Positions 62,051-64,000 of a stretch of DNA of 64,000 bases are shown piece after piece. Position numbers and translations under genes: made by a program. This DNA is from Monarcha castaneiventris obscurior (lineage: Eukaryota; Chordata; Aves; Passeriformes; Monarchidae), in assembly GCA_026261815.1 (NCBI GenBank), contig JAMPIT010000174.1:5332001-5396000 (forward strand). The letters run 5' to 3'. The notes beneath the pieces are model-generated. The model searched no databases. It was not told the DNA's origin and saw nothing but the letters and a program-made list of their open reading frames with translations. The number at the start of each line of letters is the position of its first letter. The stretch's first letter is position 1.

Positions 62051-62611
62051 CTAAATAATAGAAGAAAACACATCATGTCAATACACAAAGAAAAAGAATT
62101 TCCTCCAGGAATATTTTTGCAAAGTCAATAGGAACAGGTTAATTGCACTAGAAATGCATTGATAAAGACAAAATAACCCTTTTCTCTACTAACTCCTTGA
62201 CTATGTGGCATAGTTTCTAATATTTTTCACTTCCTCAAAAACTTCATCTGAGGGTCAGGCCCTCCCAGCTCAAAGCCTCCTCCCCCATGGATACTCTCAA
62301 GCCAACAGCTTTTTGCGTCAGACTGCACAGAAGAGCAGCCCCCATGCTCCTGATGTAAGATGCCAGGGAAGATCTTTTTGAACTGCTGGAGTAAAACACT
62401 CCAGATGTAGCAGAACAAGCTGAATATTTAATTCATTAAAATTCTGAAGACAAACATACTGAATAATAGAGAAGTGATTATTTTTTTTTAAAGAGAAAAA
62501 GGCAACCACTGGCATAAGGGGACAAAAAAGCCTTTATGCTGCTGCTAACCAGAGGAGGAAAAGAAGGGTAAGAAGTCCAACACAGCAATACAGATACCGC
62601 CAGCTACTTAC
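62051..62611 (-). other. GRAMD4: Last intron of GRAMD4
   Basis: A 561-bp intron between the two recognised exons. It has a GTAAGT donor at its high-coordinate end and an AG acceptor at 62,051-62,052. It appears to be unique sequence, and I see no repeat or other gene in it. Confidence 0.9.
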
Positions 62612-62680
62612 TTTCTGTGTAGATGGTGTCGATACAGCAATACCCATCCCTGATCCCGGGAGAACAGAGAGCACTTTATA
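62612..62680 (-). CDS. GRAMD4: GRAMD4 penultimate coding exon
   Basis: This 69-nt exon is bounded on the minus strand by a strong acceptor (a T-rich run then AG, plus-strand CT at 62,681-62,682) and a consensus donor GTAAGT (plus-strand ACTTAC at 62,606-62,611). It is 23 whole codons in phase 0 and reads YKVLSVLPGSGMGIAVSTPS followed by TQK. It then joins directly to PLVFGAM in the last exon. From memory this is the GRAMD4 sequence inside the GRAM domain, where the preceding exon should end ..DITDIQK. I could not find that preceding exon between 62,683 and 64,000, so the next intron is at least 1.3 kb long. The perfect splice sites and intact frame indicate a functional gene, not a pseudogene. 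Confidence 0.92.
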
Positions 62681-64000
62681 CTAAAAAAAAAAAACCACAA
62701 AGATATAAGATATTTTCTGTACTGAACAACTGCAGGAGATGCTGCAGAGGTTACACAATTCACTTCTGGCATGTCCTGCCAGCCACAACTGAGATCTCTA
62801 CTGAAGCCAGGATGAAGCCAGCTGCCATTCTCAGATCCTGGACTCGGTGGGTACAGCCTCACCCGGACAGCCAGGATCCTTCTCTCCACTTGGAACCAGC
62901 CCCAGCCCCAAAGTGAGCATCAGTCCCACTCCAGCACACAGGAGCTGCCCCAGCCATGGTGCTGGGAGCTGCAGGCAGCTGGACAGGGAGGGCAGGGCAC
63001 AGCCCAGCCCTGTGTGCACAAGATGGGCCTGTGTGCATCACCCACAGCTTCCCTACAGGTGACATTCATCCACTCTTCAGAGGAGCAGCAGGCAGACCAG
63101 AAAAAGCTTCTTTTTCAAAATCAGGTAGAAAACAGGATATCATAGAGTCATAGAATCATTAAGGTTGAAAAAGAGCTCCCACCTTTGACCAAACACCACG
63201 CCAACTAAACCACAGCACCCAGTGCCACGCACAGTTTGCTTGCTTTTTTTTTTAGAAAGTAAGTCCATAAAGATAAGAAGGAATACAGTAGGCTGAACTT
63301 GGGAGTATTCACAGGGAGAAAGAGATGTCCAAGTCAGACCTGGGTTTCCCACCTCCAAACAAAACCAGGCACAGCACATTTTTATGCTCGACTGCATGAT
63401 CCCCATCTCATCTTCATTAAAAACACTACACAGATGCAAAAGGAACTTTATGGCAGTAAAGGCCTACTGAACAACAAACCAGCATTACTTGAAGTAAGAT
63501 GTTTGAAATCCATTAATATGAATTATTAATTACTGTAGGAAGGTTCAATTTGAGCATAAGCTGTCTGCTTTACAGACATGTCATATAAATAAAAGGAATT
63601 AATTTGAAAATCTGGAGATACTTATGCAGCAGTAGACACCAGGCTGAGGTGTTTCTTTGCTCAACATGATTTAATCTGTGGTACAGAATGCAGGAGAAAG
63701 CAGGGGTGTCTGTGTTCAAGACAAGGACAAGTTCAGAAAGAATAACAAAAAGTGATGTTGAAGGTCGTAGAGGGTGATGCAAGGCACCAATAAAGCCTTT
63801 AGTAACCACAGACTGATAAACCTCAGCCAAAAGAAGGATGACATTGCCCTTGCTATGCTTCCAATCTTCCACTTCTTGCCTCTGTTACTGGTGGGTCCCA
63901 ACTGGATGAAACTCCAGCCCATCCCAGTCTGGCTATTCTAGTGGTCTACCTTTCTCCACTGACAACCATCCGGCCTCCCTCTGAGGCACCTACTTTTAAG
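62681..64000 (-). other. GRAMD4: Partial GRAMD4 intron (continues beyond window)
   Basis: Sequence upstream of the penultimate exon on the gene's strand. A moderately GC-rich patch (about 62.8-63.1 kb) and a CR1 tail (63,141-63,238) lie in it. I searched for the expected preceding exon, which should encode ..VDITDIQK before a GT donor, and did not find it. Short open frames here are chance frames. Confidence 0.75.
63141..63238 (-). mobile_element. CR1 LINE 3' tail fragment
   Basis: The plus strand begins CATAGAGTCATAGAATCATT and continues with AAGGTTGAAAAAGAGCTCC, then a diverged stretch with CCAACTAAACCACAGCACCC. This is the reverse complement of the familiar avian CR1 3' end, so the element points to the minus strand. 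It is 5'-truncated, as most CR1 copies are, and sits in a GRAMD4 intron. Confidence 0.85.

Noticed and set aside
1..64000. CRISPR arrays, operons, insertion sequences or phage-like systems
   Set aside because: Nothing of bacterial type is present; the repeats, splice sites and gene match are those of a bird nuclear genome.

Overview
The window looks like bird nuclear DNA. It carries several chicken-repeat-1 (CR1) LINE tails, some ending in the avian 'TTCTATGATTCTATGA' type of terminus, one compact endogenous-retrovirus LTR, very little other repeat content, and a single recognisable protein-coding gene end whose protein matches the vertebrate GRAMD4 C-terminus. Nothing suggests a bacterial or plasmid origin. 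The many open frames of 60-260 codons behave like chance frames in non-coding vertebrate DNA.

Layout. From 1 to about 58.1 kb I see no exon that I can assign to a known protein. This is intergenic, or intronic to a gene I cannot recognise. It holds single-copy AT-rich DNA, microsatellites, a degenerate telomere-like patch (8.2-8.5 kb), a solo LTR on the minus strand (11,975-12,521), a probable mariner transposase relic on the minus strand (about 22.0-22.3 kb), three relatively intact CR1 tails on the plus strand (30.2, 40.4 and 41.4 kb) and three very old CR1/L3-type LINE fossils on the minus strand (36.4, 37.9-38.9 and 42.8-43.2 kb). One fossil still shows reverse-transcriptase and post-RT motifs. 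A further old SINE-like relic lies at 33.4 kb.

From about 58.14 to 64 kb the minus strand carries the 3' end of GRAMD4. It has a roughly 3.8-kb AT-rich 3' UTR with a polyadenylation signal at 58,159-58,164, a last coding exon (61,949-62,050), a 561-bp intron, a 69-bp penultimate exon (62,612-62,680), and then the start of the next intron, which contains a CR1 tail at 63.14 kb. The two exons join in phase and encode the end of the GRAM domain.

GRAMD4 is the only gene I can name. In human its convergent 3' neighbour is CERK. I looked for CERK signature motifs by eye on the plus strand and found none, which is worth a proper search. I found no convincing new biological system. The best items for follow-up are the apparent absence of CERK, the mariner relic, the LTR, the telomere-like patch, and a few possible conserved non-coding or exon-like segments.
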